A stretch of 64,000 nucleotides of DNA from Thalassotalea_F euphylliae (GTDB lineage Bacteria; Pseudomonadota; Gammaproteobacteria; Enterobacterales; Alteromonadaceae), in assembly GCF_042682785.1 (NCBI RefSeq), contig NZ_JBHUIB010000001.1:372001-436000 (forward strand), read 5' to 3'. A model generated the notes under the pieces. That model saw nothing but the letters and a program-made list of their open reading frames with translations, was not told the origin of the DNA and did not search any database. The stretch's first letter is position 1; each line of letters begins with the position of its first letter. Both the position numbers and the translations under genes were made by a program. Shown here one piece after another: positions 63,945 through 64,000 of the stretch.

Positions 63945-64000
63945 ATGACGTCTAGAAAATTAGAATTAACCGTTGGATTTTTTGTTGCCCTAGGGATAGC
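63945..64000 (+). CDS. mlaD: MlaD, MCE-domain lipid-binding protein (5' part only)
   Basis: Only the first 18 codons and two bases are inside the window. They read MTSRKLELTVGFFVALGI, the start of the single membrane helix of MlaD, followed outside by the MCE domain. It is 37 bases after mlaE with TAGGTGA upstream. The order mlaF-mlaE-mlaD supports the call. Confidence 0.85.
   Translation, partial: MTSRKLELTVGFFVALGI

Noticed and set aside
1..64000. Mobile elements, CRISPR arrays, rRNA or tRNA genes
   Set aside because: I looked for transposase or integrase proteins, spaced direct repeats and RNA gene signatures and found none. The 10-bp phased repeats at mraZ are regulator boxes, not a CRISPR.

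Overview
This window is chromosomal DNA from a marine gammaproteobacterium of the order Alteromonadales. Gene content and order, protein sequence style and a moderately AT-rich composition fit a Colwelliaceae member such as Thalassotalea or Colwellia. The genus is an inference. Most of the window is conserved core genome. I saw no rRNA, tRNA, transposase, integrase or CRISPR array.

Layout. 1-3275 (+): the end of pilC, then pilD, coaE, zapD and yacG (type IV pilus maturation, CoA synthesis, Z-ring bundling, gyrase inhibition). 3290-7443 (-): mutT, secA and an M23 peptidase gene. 7471-7932 (+): dciA, the helicase loader. 7986-25768 (-): a complete division and cell wall (dcw) cluster in transcription order mraZ-rsmH-ftsL-ftsI-murE-murF-mraY-murD-ftsW-murG-murC-ddlB-ftsQ-ftsA-ftsZ-lpxC. 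Its genes are tightly coupled, often by TAATG or ATGA overlaps. A sigma-70-like promoter and phased MraZ boxes lie in front of it. 26085-29842 (-): an iron(III) ABC transporter with a Fur box. 29960-36219: a mixed accessory stretch (TauE/SafE permease, YcxB-like protein, PhzF-like protein, an unknown protein, a lipoprotein, a class III CoA-transferase, a tandem solute-binding protein). 36316-41264 (-): sspB, sspA, cytochrome bc1 (petABC), rpsI and rplM. 41503-47270 (-): a LexA-controlled imuA-imuB-dnaE2 mutagenesis operon with an unrecognised fourth gene. 47404-52661: zapE, zapG, a Do-family protease, darP and pmbA. 52692-62017 (-): mgtE, then the npr-rapZ-ptsN-hpf-rpoN-lptB-lptA-lptC-kdsC-kdsD-yrbG block. 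62326-64000 (+): mlaF, mlaE and the first codons of mlaD.

How the genes work together. The window is dominated by envelope growth and division: peptidoglycan precursors (mur, mraY, ddlB), the divisome (fts, zap), lipid A and Kdo supply (lpxC, kdsC, kdsD), LPS transport (lptABC), outer-membrane lipid asymmetry (mla), protein export (secA) and periplasmic quality control (the Do protease). Stress control appears as LexA (imu operon), Fur (iron uptake), a possible sigma-E site before the Do protease, and the nitrogen PTS/RpoN block.

The least explained items are the 131-residue protein downstream of dnaE2, a QLPLF clamp-like motif inside DnaE2, extra MraZ-type boxes facing away from mraZ, a long hairpin between ftsA and ftsZ, a repeated GATAACG/CGTTATC element around the rplM promoter and leader, and the tandem solute-binding protein that overlaps a CoA-transferase gene. 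No wholly new multi-gene system is evident. The four-gene imu operon is the best candidate for undescribed biology.
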